5,807 nt of DNA from CAZNRY01 sp964575675 (GCA_964575675.1 CAZNRY010000206.1:1-5807), one strand, 5' to 3'. Shown: positions 1 to 5,807, numbered from the stretch's first letter. Made by a program: numbers and translations. Notes: a model not told the origin generated them from the sequence alone.

Positions 1-2
1 TG

Positions 3-914
3 GTTCTCTCGAAATGCACGCCGGCCCGCCCCCTCCGCGTTGTCCTGGACATGGGGAACGGTTGCGGCGGGATCGCGGCCCCCGAGATCTTCCGGCGTTT
101 GGGGCACGAGGTCGTCAGTCTTTACGAGAAGCCGGACGGCCCCTTCCCGAATCATCAGCCCGATCCAAGGGTGCTTTCCTACATGAGGGAGCTCTGCGCG
201 CGCGTGGTCTCGGAGAAGGCTGATCTCGGGGTCGGCTACGACGGCGACGCCGATCGGATCGGGGTGGTCGATGAGGGGGGGACCCTGCTTTACGGCGATC
301 AGCTCCTCGCGCTCCTTGCGCGCGACATGCTCTCCCGGCACCCGGGGGAAAAGGTCATCTTCGACGTGAAGTGCTCGCAGGGGCTCGAGGAGGATATCCT
401 GGCCCACGGCGGCAAACCGATCATGTCCAAGACCGGGCACTCGCTTCTGAAGGCCAAGATGCGCGACGAGGGGGCCATCCTTGCTGGGGAGATGTCGGGC
501 CACATCTTCTTCGGCGAGCGATTCTTCGGGCACGACGATGCGATTTACGCCTCGGCCTTCTTTGCCGCCTATCTCTCACGACAGGACCGCTCGCTCTCGG
601 CCCTGCGGCTTTCGTTGCCTGCCTACGTGAACAGCCCGGAGATCCGCATCCAGTGCACGGACGAGGCAAAGTTCCGGGTCGTGGAAGATGTGGGGCAGAC
701 CCTCGCGCGGAGTTACCCCGTCATCACGATCGACGGGGTTCGGGCGCGGATCGGCTCAGGGTGGGGCCTCCTGCGGGCCTCGAACACCCAGCCGGTCCTT
801 GTGCTGCGTTTCGAGGCAGGGAGTCAGGGGGAGTTAAACGAAATTGCTGAGATCTTCCGACAGGAGCTGTCCCGCTTTCCCGAGGTCGTCTGGGGGGAGG
901 CCGCGCACGGGTAA
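3..914 (+). CDS. Phosphomannomutase/phosphoglucomutase, C-terminal part (5' end outside window)
   Basis: Interconverts hexose 6-phosphates and 1-phosphates in the cytoplasm, feeding GDP-mannose or UDP-glucose for polysaccharides and LPS. The frame is open from base 3, and the residues before the ATG at 51 already match the family (an LRVVLDMGNG strand), so 51 is not the start. About 303 residues are present; the family is usually 450-470, so domain 1 with the phosphoserine loop is missing. Visible landmarks are the metal-binding loop DGDADR (bases 240-257), KTGHSLLK (429-452), the sugar-specificity loop GEMSGH (486-503) and the phosphate-binding loop RASNTQPV in domain 4 (from 774). The order and spacing closely follow Pseudomonas AlgC as I remember it. 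The sequence supports the alpha-D-phosphohexomutase family firmly; the choice between mannose and glucose substrates is open, and such enzymes are often dual. The gene stops at TAA 912-914. A separate promoter follows, so it is probably the end of an upstream unit. Confidence 0.95.
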   Translation, partial: VLSKCTPARPLRVVLDMGNGCGGIAAPEIFRRLGHEVVSLYEKPDGPFPNHQPDPRVLSYMRELCARVVSEKADLGVGYDGDADRIGVVDEGGTLLYGDQLLALLARDMLSRHPGEKVIFDVKCSQGLEEDILAHGGKPIMSKTGHSLLKAKMRDEGAILAGEMSGHIFFGERFFGHDDAIYASAFFAAYLSRQDRSLSALRLSLPAYVNSPEIRIQCTDEAKFRVVEDVGQTLARSYPVITIDGVRARIGSGWGLLRASNTQPVLVLRFEAGSQGELNEIAEIFRQELSRFPEVVWGEAAHG

Positions 915-926
915 CCGATTCGTTGA

Positions 927-955
927 TTGACACTCCCGGGGGGCTTGGCTAGCCT
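927..955 (+). promoter_or_regulatory. Sigma70-type promoter candidate for the EB_dh-like/beta-barrel operon
   Basis: A perfect TTGACA (-35) lies at 927-932. Exactly 17 bp later comes TAGCCT at 950-955, which keeps the most important -10 positions (TA...T). The predicted transcription start is near 962, giving a leader of roughly 27 nt before the ATG at 989. The -10 hexamer overlaps an 8-bp palindrome, GGCTAGCC (947-954), which could be chance or an operator half. The 74-bp gap shows no convincing terminator for the upstream mutase gene. Confidence 0.55.
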
Positions 956-988
956 GCTCCTAAGCGTCCTAGCTTCTGGAGACGCGCC

Positions 989-2359
989 ATGTGCTGCTCG
1001 GGGTTGGAGGAGGCCCGCTTGGGTCGGGATTGGATGGGGATGAGCAGAGTGAAATCTAATCCATATCATTCACACGGCGGATTCGGGTTCTTGATCCTCA
1101 CAGCGTTGCTCGCTTCGGTCGCGTGTCAGAAGACCGGCGACATCCTCAAGTCTTCTCCCGGCGAGACCGCGGTGCTTCACGCCGTCTACCGTTCGAGCGA
1201 GGACTTCCGCCGCAACCCGATCGTTCTCGACGGAAAGTTGGTCGAGGTCGAGTGGGGAGGCATCGCTGTCCCCTTCCAGAACATCCGGGTTTCCTCGGAG
1301 AACGGCGGGGGGGCGTCCACGACCCCGGCCTATGTCTCGATGAAGGCGATCTACACAGATCGGGACGTGTTTTTCCTGATCCGTTGGGTAGACGGGAGCA
1401 AGGACCAGATGAAGGACGTGACCTTCTATGAGGGGCCGGACCTCGAGGCCAGCTCCGGCTGCCAGGATGTGCTCGTGGATGAGCGATACTGGACGCGGAA
1501 TCCGGGGGGAACCTACGACGAAGACCGCATGGCGATCGCCTTTGAGATCGGTTCCGCAGGCAGCGCCGCAGGCAGTTTCCGCGAGCTGGGCTGCAAGGCT
1601 GCCTGCCACCTGCAAGAGACCCCTTCGTTCGGAAGGCTCGACTATGGCCGTCTGGATGTCTGGCAGTGGCTCGCGTGCCGGACGAATCCCGTGCGGGACC
1701 TGTTCGATCAAACCGACAACCCGCAGAGCCCGCTGTACGGACTTCCGGGCTATCTCGAGGACCTTCAGGCCGACTACGCCCTGGGCCTGGCCCCCGATCC
1801 CGGGAGGGCCTGCTATCTGCCGAACTTCGTTCCGGGCAGCAGCCTACCCCTATGGGTCTATCGCGCCAGCGCGCCGGACGATCCGTACGCGTTCCCGCGC
1901 GACCCGAACAACTGCGGGAACGTGATCGGCGAGCTTTGCAGGATGAACAATGGGGTTGGATTCGACTACCTCTGGCGCGACCGGATCGAGGTTTCTATCG
2001 CCGAATTCGCGAGCTGCGACACGATGTTCCAGGCGCAATCGAAGGACTCGCGGCCGCGGAAGTGGCGCCCCGGCGACACGGCCCCCGGATATGTGCTGAC
2101 CTATCCGTCCGGCAGTTGGGCCGATGTGCATGGCAAGGGGAACTGGGATCGACCGGAACAGGCCTCCCCGACGGGGGTGTGGACCCTCGAGATCGGGCGG
2201 CGGCTCGACACCTTCGATCCCCTTCACGACGTGATCTTCTCGCCGGACAGCGGCGCCACCTACGCGTTCACGGTGGCCGTCACGAACAACTCCGGCGTCG
2301 AGCAGCGCGGCTCGGAACCGCAGCTCCTTGTCTTCGATCCGAAGGGAACGGGGAGGTAG
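989..2359 (+). CDS. Exported EB_dh-like (ethylbenzene dehydrogenase gamma-type) heme-binding protein with a CX3CH motif
   Basis: Probable envelope electron-transfer protein, 456 aa. The N-terminus has a hydrophobic segment (residues 32-45) ending in ASVAC, so Cys46 may be lipidated; Ser at -3 makes the lipobox imperfect. Family landmarks follow in order. A DGKLVEVEW start of the domain is at 81-89. A KAIYTDRDVFFLIRWVDG block is at 119-136. EDRMAIAFEI is at 178-187. GCKAACH is at 201-207, and DVWQW...RTNPV at 223-235. The closing beta region (WTLEIGRRLDT through VAVTNNSG to GSEPQLLVF) is at 398-449. EB_dh/DMSO-reductase-gamma-type domains bind heme b; Cys202-Cys206-His207 could in addition hold a heme c. 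Seven or more further cysteines may form disulfides. The start at 989 has GGAG 7 nt upstream (978-981); TTG 1019 and ATG 1034 or 1040 are alternatives that also keep the signal sequence. The barrel gene begins 5 bp downstream. The family call is from recalled motifs, and the redox partner is unknown. Confidence 0.78.
   Translation: MCCSGLEEARLGRDWMGMSRVKSNPYHSHGGFGFLILTALLASVACQKTGDILKSSPGETAVLHAVYRSSEDFRRNPIVLDGKLVEVEWGGIAVPFQNIRVSSENGGGASTTPAYVSMKAIYTDRDVFFLIRWVDGSKDQMKDVTFYEGPDLEASSGCQDVLVDERYWTRNPGGTYDEDRMAIAFEIGSAGSAAGSFRELGCKAACHLQETPSFGRLDYGRLDVWQWLACRTNPVRDLFDQTDNPQSPLYGLPGYLEDLQADYALGLAPDPGRACYLPNFVPGSSLPLWVYRASAPDDPYAFPRDPNNCGNVIGELCRMNNGVGFDYLWRDRIEVSIAEFASCDTMFQAQSKDSRPRKWRPGDTAPGYVLTYPSGSWADVHGKGNWDRPEQASPTGVWTLEIGRRLDTFDPLHDVIFSPDSGATYAFTVAVTNNSGVEQRGSEPQLLVFDPKGTGR
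1006..1013 (+). promoter_or_regulatory. Strong Shine-Dalgarno-like site inside the annotated 5' end
   Basis: GGAGGAGG sits 5 nt before an in-frame TTG at 1019, inside the reading frame that opens at ATG 989. It is stronger than the GGAG before 989. Starting at TTG 1019 would remove ten residues (the odd MCCSGLEEAR stretch) and leave a conventional short n-region before the hydrophobic segment. The start of the EB_dh-like gene is therefore uncertain between 989 and 1019. Confidence 0.4.
1554..1575 (+). repeat. Short in-frame tandem duplication in the EB_dh-like gene
   Basis: CCGCAGGCAG occurs at 1554-1563 and again at 1566-1575, a 12-bp period. It encodes a small Ala/Gly/Ser linker (SAGSAAGS, residues 189-196) just before the GCKAACH motif. 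The period is a multiple of three, so copy-number change would keep the frame and alter only linker length. Confidence 0.6.
2351..2356 (+). promoter_or_regulatory. Ribosome binding site of the beta-barrel gene, inside the end of the upstream gene
   Basis: GGGAGG lies immediately before the TAG stop (2357-2359) of the EB_dh-like gene and 8 nt before ATG 2365. It fixes 2365 as the likely start, although ATG 2374 (Met4) is also possible. Its position suggests that translation of the two genes is coupled. Confidence 0.65.
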
Positions 2360-2364
2360 GGGGG

Positions 2365-3840
2365 ATGGATCGCATGGCTCGATTCCTTTCGGGAGTGGGG
2401 GTCTTGTTCTTCTCCGCGATCCTGGCATGCGGCGCGCGCGGCCAGGCGATCGATTGGGTGGCGGACGTGGCGGATGTCCCTCTCGAGAGGGGCGCCGGTT
2501 CCGCCCGGCTCGACGGGATGGGGGGGCTCGTCCTGGCGATTCCCGATGAGGGACGCGAGCTGAATCTGCGCGACTACGGCGGCAACCTCGCCGGGATCCT
2601 GTGGGACAGCGACGCCTCGCGCGTCGACCTCTGGTATCGGGCGGCCGACGATGTGGGTGACCTGAGGAACGCACAGCGAACCCGGACCCGGAATCGGACG
2701 GAGTTGGGGGAATCGGGGACGACCCTGTCGTGGCTTGTGAACCCGAGGCGCCTGTTCGGCGCGGAGGTCGCCCTTGAGCGCCTGGGGCAGCAGGTCGAAG
2801 GATCGGATCGCAGCGTCGTCCGCAATCCGACCTGGAACGCGTTTGGCGCGCAGCAGTACGGTTCTTTTGTCCTGGCGGGGGGCGTCGGGTTCATTCGAGA
2901 TGATCAGAGCCTTCGGACGGGCGACGTGTTCGGCATCATGCACAACAGCTCCGGGACCCGCTACGTCGGCGCGGTGGCCTACCGCAGAAGCCCGTTCGTG
3001 GCCGGACTGGGGGTCGAGCGCCAGGTGAACACCATCACCGGCGCCAGCCACGACGAATCGCGTTTCCACGAGGACGAGCTCACATGGAAGCGCCCGGTTG
3101 GGATCTACACGGGAAGCCTCCATTGGGAGCCGAGCGAAAAGATCAAGGGATCGTTCCGCGGCCAGACCTCTCGGATCGATGGACGCGAAGAGGCGCGGAT
3201 CAGCTGGAGCGATCGGATGCCGGACAATCCCGGCCGGACGAACCTTCTCATCACCGTCGGGACCTTCGAAGAGGAAGTCCGGCGGAATGTGGTCGGATCG
3301 CGCTGGGAATCTCGGCCCTTCGACCTCCTGCACCTCGGGGCCGAGTGGGAAAGTGGCCAGATCAAGGAAGTGGTGACCGAGGGGGGCAACTTCAAGGGAA
3401 GTCGCCGCGCGGAAGACTCCAAGCGAAGCTGGACCCGTCTCGGACTGGGCGGTGGCTATGAGCTCGCCGGAGGGAGGCTGCAGGTAGGGGCCGACGGCTG
3501 GTACACCCGGAGGACGAGCGAGCAGAGGTTGATCGGAGGAAAGTCGAAGGTCACTGGGCGCACGGTCGAGCTCCGTGCGGGCGCCGAATGGTTCGTCGCC
3601 GGATCGCTCGCCTTGCGGGGGGGAGTGGCGCGGACAGCGGCCGACAGCGATGTCGATCAACCCAGGACGCTTCTCGCAGGCAACGGGTTCGCCCTCGGAA
3701 TGGGATACCTGCCGCACGGCGGGCTCTACCAGATCGATGCGGCGTTTCGATATCGGAGCCTGGACCCCGACTATGAGGGGGAGCCGAGCCAGGAGGAGTC
3801 CGGAACCGCCTTCAATCTCCGTGCGCGGTTCCTGTTCTAG
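2365..3840 (+). CDS. Outer-membrane beta-barrel protein, family not recognised
   Basis: Predicted 491-residue outer-membrane protein. Residues 1-28 form a signal peptide with a hydrophobic core (VGVLFFSAILA) and a probable signal peptidase I cut after ARGQA; the Cys22 context ILAC makes a lipoprotein reading possible but less likely. The mature part has no long hydrophobic helix. It alternates polar and apolar residues in strand-like stretches, for example 200-219, 246-270, 319-336, 356-381, 399-422, 441-463 and 481-491. It ends in LRARFLF, and a terminal Phe is the classic signal for barrel insertion. A conserved-looking NLRDYGGNLAGIL motif is at 67-79, near the mature N-terminus. No cysteine is present in the mature chain and no heme motif is seen. 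The frame is open upstream to 1666, but that part overlaps the EB_dh-like gene and is a shadow. The 5-bp spacing to that gene suggests a shared transcript and perhaps a shared complex. Barrel nature is well supported; the substrate or partner is unknown. Confidence 0.82.
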   Translation: MDRMARFLSGVGVLFFSAILACGARGQAIDWVADVADVPLERGAGSARLDGMGGLVLAIPDEGRELNLRDYGGNLAGILWDSDASRVDLWYRAADDVGDLRNAQRTRTRNRTELGESGTTLSWLVNPRRLFGAEVALERLGQQVEGSDRSVVRNPTWNAFGAQQYGSFVLAGGVGFIRDDQSLRTGDVFGIMHNSSGTRYVGAVAYRRSPFVAGLGVERQVNTITGASHDESRFHEDELTWKRPVGIYTGSLHWEPSEKIKGSFRGQTSRIDGREEARISWSDRMPDNPGRTNLLITVGTFEEEVRRNVVGSRWESRPFDLLHLGAEWESGQIKEVVTEGGNFKGSRRAEDSKRSWTRLGLGGGYELAGGRLQVGADGWYTRRTSEQRLIGGKSKVTGRTVELRAGAEWFVAGSLALRGGVARTAADSDVDQPRTLLAGNGFALGMGYLPHGGLYQIDAAFRYRSLDPDYEGEPSQEESGTAFNLRARFLF

Positions 3841-3851
3841 ACGGATCCGTT

Positions 3852-3870
3852 CTGCCGCACCCGCCGGCAG
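3852..3870 (+). terminator. Small hairpin after the beta-barrel gene
   Basis: CTGCCG (3852-3857) pairs perfectly with CGGCAG (3865-3870) around a 7-nt loop, 12 bp after the stop codon. No T-run follows, so it is at best a weak terminator or an RNA 3'-end stabiliser. Confidence 0.25.
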
Positions 3871-3907
3871 TCGTCATAGAACCGAGTCTCTGGGGGGTGT
3901 GGGGCTG

Positions 3908-3926
3908 GGCCGCCCTCGGGGTGGCC
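3908..3926 (+). terminator. GC-rich hairpin, possible terminator of the EB_dh-like/beta-barrel operon
   Basis: GGCCGCCC (3908-3915) and GGGTGGCC (3919-3926) form an 8-bp stem with one G-U pair and a 3-nt loop. The stem is very stable, but no T-tract follows. Its place between two units fits a terminator; in GC-rich DNA such stems also arise by chance. Confidence 0.35.
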
Positions 3927-3949
3927 GCGATGGGCGGTGTCCATGACGG

Positions 3950-3979
3950 TTGACGTCTATTGGCAGCAGTGGTTAACGT
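3950..3979 (+). promoter_or_regulatory. Sigma70-like promoter candidate for the TonB-dependent receptor
   Basis: TTGACG (3950-3955, five of six matches to the -35 consensus) is followed after 18 bp by TAACGT (3974-3979), which keeps TA...T of the -10 box. This is the same pattern as the promoter candidate at 927-955. The predicted start near 3986 gives a leader of about 73 nt. Both hexamers lie within an imperfect direct repeat, so the promoter and repeat readings compete or combine. Confidence 0.4.
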
Positions 3980-3985
3980 ATTGGC
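3950..3985 (+). repeat. Imperfect direct repeat with 21-bp TATTGGC spacing upstream of the receptor gene
   Basis: TTGACGTCTATTGGC (3950-3964) is repeated as TTAACGTATTGGC (3973-3985). The shared TATTGGC cores are exactly 21 bp apart, about two helical turns, so a dimeric regulator could bind both on one face of the DNA. A further TTGGCGG lies at 3990-3996, next to the TTGGCGG at 3981-3987. The repeat itself is visible; an operator role is inference. Confidence 0.5.
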
Positions 3986-3998
3986 GGGGTTGGCGGCC

Positions 3999-4017
3999 GG
4001 GTTCCCTCCTGGGTTCC
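3999..4017 (+). repeat. GGGTTCC direct repeat in the receptor leader
   Basis: GGGTTCC occurs at 3999-4005 and 4011-4017, a 12-bp period, within the presumed 5' untranslated leader. It may be chance or a small tandem duplication; no riboswitch-like fold was recognised. Confidence 0.3.
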
Positions 4018-4041
4018 TCATCCGAAGATCGGGGTTTGGAG

Positions 4042-4048
4042 AAAGGAG
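4042..4048 (+). promoter_or_regulatory. Ribosome binding site of the TonB-dependent receptor
   Basis: AAAGGAG lies 10 nt before ATG 4059. Together with the signal peptide that begins at once after this ATG, it supports 4059 as the start. Confidence 0.6.
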
Positions 4049-4058
4049 CGCTCGAACC

Positions 4059-5807
4059 ATGAGGTCGTCTAGGCGCCTCTGTGGGTTGGCACTCTTGTTG
4101 TGTGCCGTCCTATTCCTCGTCCCGGGCGTTGCCTCGGCCCAAGGTTCAGGCACGGGCTCTATCACCGGCAAGGTGACGGATGCCGACGGGAAACCGCTCC
4201 CGTTCGCGAACATCCTGATTCTCGGCACCGCTTGGGGCGGGATGTCGACCGAGACCGGCGCCTTCACCATCAAGAACGTGCCCGTCGGCAACTACTCCGT
4301 GAAGGTCATGTGCATGGGGTACGATGACCAGGCCCTCACCGATGTCCGCGTGGACCGCGGTGAAACCACCACGATCGCATTCAAGGTCAAGCAGAAGGTC
4401 GTGGGGGTGATGGATCTCGTCGAGATCACGGCCGCACGCGAGAGGATCAAGGCGACCTCCCGAACCGGACACGAGGTCCGCGCCTCGGATGCCGAGAGCC
4501 TGCCCATTGACGAGATCACGGAGCTGATCGGCATGAAGGCCGGCATTGTCGCACGGGGCGGCGAGCTTCACTTCAGGGGGGGGCGAGGGGGCGAGGTTCA
4601 ATACCAAGTAGACGGCGTGCCCGTCCGCGATCCCCTCGTCGGCGGAGGCGTGAGCCTCGCGGCGCTCGCTCTGGAGAGCGCCGACGTGATCATGGGCGGC
4701 CTTGACGCGCAGTACGGAAACGCCCAGTCGGGCGTCATCAACTACAAGACGAAAGAGGGCGGCCAGAGCTTCGAGGGGGAGCTTCTCTATCTGACGGACG
4801 ATTATGGCCAACCCGACAACACCTACGACAACCTCGACCGGGTGTTCGTGGGAATCGGCGGGCCGTCTCCCATCAAGGACCTGACCTACTACCTATCGGG
4901 CGAAGGGACCTACTCGGACACCTATCCCGCCACGATCGAGCGCAGGAACCACCGCAAGGTTTTGAACTTCGTTTCCCTCGGATCCCGCAAGAACAACAGC
5001 GTCCGGTTTCAAGGGAAGCTGGCGTACAGAATCGGTCCCTCCTACAAGCTCACGGCGGAAGTGATCAACAACAAGACGCTGACCGATGTCTACTATCACG
5101 CCTGGAGCCGCGATGGCTATGTCCAGACCTTCCGCGACACGACGCGGACTGGCGAGATCGTGCTCCGGCATGGCCGTTGGTCCCAGGTCCCCGTCGACAG
5201 CACCTATGCCTACTACAACGCCGCCGAGCATACCCCGAACTACGAGGACAAGTTCAACCAGATGAAGCTCGTGTGGACCCACACGATCGATGCCACGACC
5301 TTTTATTCGATCAAGCTTTCGCGAAGCAGCTTCTTCGCCGACCGCAAGGTGAAGGGCAAGCAGCCGTGGGAGTATGACGGGACGAGCGCGCGCGACTACT
5401 ACTACAACTACCTCGACAATGAATCGAGCGACTACTTCGTCGTCTGGGGAGACTATCCGAGCTTCTCTCATAGGAACACGAAGGTTCTGACCGGCAAGGT
5501 CGACTTCACCAAGAAGATGAAACGCCACACGCTCCAGGCCGGCGTCGACGGGACCTACAACGACATGTCACTCTTCCAGGTCGATCGTCCCTATGCGACG
5601 AGCGCAACGGGGGAGATCGGGGCGACGCGCGATCGCTATCATTACTACAATCCCGAGGGCGCGGTCTATCTTCAGGACCGCTGGGAGCACGAGGGGATGG
5701 TGCTGAACTTGGGCCTGCGCTACGACATTTTCAGCGTCGGTCAGCAGATCCCGATCAGCGAGGTCCAGGATCGCGTGAAGCGCCAGTTCAGCCCGAGGGT
5801 CGGGATC
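4059..5807 (+). CDS. TonB-dependent outer-membrane receptor with N-terminal carboxypeptidase-regulatory-like domain (3' end outside window)
   Basis: The frame is open to the window edge, giving 583 residues with no stop. Residues 1-27 are a signal peptide (arginine-rich n-region, hydrophobic core, cut after ASA). Residues 33-112 are a beta-sandwich carboxypeptidase-regulatory-like domain (ITGKVTDADGKPLPFANI, then TETGAFTIKNVPVGNYSVKV). A linker with DLVEITAARERI (119-130) may serve as the TonB box. The plug (about 138-235) has RGGELHFRGGRGGE at 166-179, QYQVDGVPVRDP at 181-192 and AQYGNAQSGVINYKTK at 217-232. From about 238 come barrel strands with Tyr-rich loops such as ARDYYYNYLDNE (444-455). 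It ends at QFSPRVGI, a motif typically well before the end, so several hundred residues are probably missing. Such receptors import siderophores, cobalamin, glycans or peptides using TonB energy; nothing here identifies the ligand, and no SusD-like partner is in view. Class call secure. Confidence 0.93.
   Translation, partial: MRSSRRLCGLALLLCAVLFLVPGVASAQGSGTGSITGKVTDADGKPLPFANILILGTAWGGMSTETGAFTIKNVPVGNYSVKVMCMGYDDQALTDVRVDRGETTTIAFKVKQKVVGVMDLVEITAARERIKATSRTGHEVRASDAESLPIDEITELIGMKAGIVARGGELHFRGGRGGEVQYQVDGVPVRDPLVGGGVSLAALALESADVIMGGLDAQYGNAQSGVINYKTKEGGQSFEGELLYLTDDYGQPDNTYDNLDRVFVGIGGPSPIKDLTYYLSGEGTYSDTYPATIERRNHRKVLNFVSLGSRKNNSVRFQGKLAYRIGPSYKLTAEVINNKTLTDVYYHAWSRDGYVQTFRDTTRTGEIVLRHGRWSQVPVDSTYAYYNAAEHTPNYEDKFNQMKLVWTHTIDATTFYSIKLSRSSFFADRKVKGKQPWEYDGTSARDYYYNYLDNESSDYFVVWGDYPSFSHRNTKVLTGKVDFTKKMKRHTLQAGVDGTYNDMSLFQVDRPYATSATGEIGATRDRYHYYNPEGAVYLQDRWEHEGMVLNLGLRYDIFSVGQQIPISEVQDRVKRQFSPRVGI
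4576..4583 (+). repeat. G8 homopolymer inside the receptor plug coding region
   Basis: Eight consecutive G bases span codons 173-175 of the receptor, in the FRGGRGG motif. It is the longest homopolymer seen in the window. A one-base slip would truncate the receptor early, so it is a possible slippage site; the frame is intact as given. Confidence 0.5.

Larger units (their letters stand above)
3841..4058 (+). other. Intergenic region between the beta-barrel and TonB-receptor genes
   Basis: No gene is seen in these 218 bp. The first half carries a 10-bp palindrome right after the stop (ACGGATCCGT, 3841-3850) and two hairpins without T-tracts. The second half carries a promoter candidate, short direct repeats based on TTGGC, and the receptor's ribosome binding site. 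It looks like the boundary between two transcription units. Confidence 0.6.

Noticed and set aside
51..53. ATG 51 as the start of the mutase gene
   Set aside because: The frame is open to base 3 and upstream codons already encode the conserved strand leading into DMGNG, so the gene starts outside the window.
1666..2364. Upstream extension of the beta-barrel reading frame
   Set aside because: It overlaps the EB_dh-like gene in another frame, is Arg/Pro-rich, and a clear ribosome binding site plus signal peptide place the start at 2365.
2260..3717. Long open frame on the - strand (485 codons) opposite the beta-barrel gene
   Set aside because: It lies wholly antisense to better-supported genes, its protein is rich in Arg/Pro/Ala as expected for a GC-rich shadow, and it shows no family motif or signal peptide.
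3841..3850. ACGGATCCGT palindrome as an operator or mobile-element end
   Set aside because: A single 10-bp palindrome directly after a stop codon has no paired copy or target duplication nearby; it is probably chance.
4893..5528. - strand open frame of 211 codons opposite the receptor
   Set aside because: Antisense shadow of a gene with a well-defined TonB-receptor reading; its Val/Ile-rich stretches reflect complementary Tyr/Asn/Asp codons.
1..5807. CRISPR array, tRNA or rRNA gene, insertion sequence, attachment site
   Set aside because: No regularly spaced repeats, no tRNA-like cloverleaf, no rRNA-like stretch, no transposase or integrase motif and no terminal inverted repeats were seen.

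Overview
The window is a GC-rich, densely coded bacterial segment with every supported gene on the + strand. It carries three outer-envelope genes behind the tail of a sugar-phosphate mutase gene. Two signs point to a Gram-negative (diderm) organism. One is a TonB-dependent receptor with an N-terminal carboxypeptidase-regulatory-like domain. The other is a second outer-membrane beta-barrel that ends in Phe. The receptor's style (an FRGGRGG plug motif followed by a QVDGVPV segment) recalls FCB-type or neighbouring candidate phyla (Latescibacterota, Eisenbacteria, KSB1, Gemmatimonadota). That placement is an impression from sequence style, not a result.

Layout. Positions 3-914 hold the C-terminal two thirds of a phosphomannomutase/phosphoglucomutase (AlgC/ManB type), cut by the window edge. 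A 74-bp gap follows with a good sigma70-like promoter (TTGACA, 17 bp, TAGCCT). Next comes a two-gene unit. The first gene (989-2359) is an exported, probably lipid-anchored protein of the ethylbenzene-dehydrogenase-gamma-like (EB_dh) heme-binding family with one CX3CH motif. The second (2365-3840), starting only 5 bp after the first one's stop, is a 491-residue outer-membrane beta-barrel of no family I recognise. A 218-bp intergenic region (3841-4058) holds two hairpins, a second promoter candidate and a set of short direct repeats. The last gene (4059 to the window end) is a TonB-dependent receptor missing its C-terminal part.

How they may work together. The tight spacing of the EB_dh-like protein and the barrel suggests one transcript and possibly one envelope complex: a heme protein paired with a barrel, as in porin-cytochrome electron conduits. 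This is inference, because only one candidate heme-c site is visible and the barrel is not recognisably MtrB-like. The receptor has its own promoter candidate and ribosome binding site and may be regulated separately. The mutase appears to belong to an upstream, unrelated unit for sugar-nucleotide or exopolysaccharide supply.
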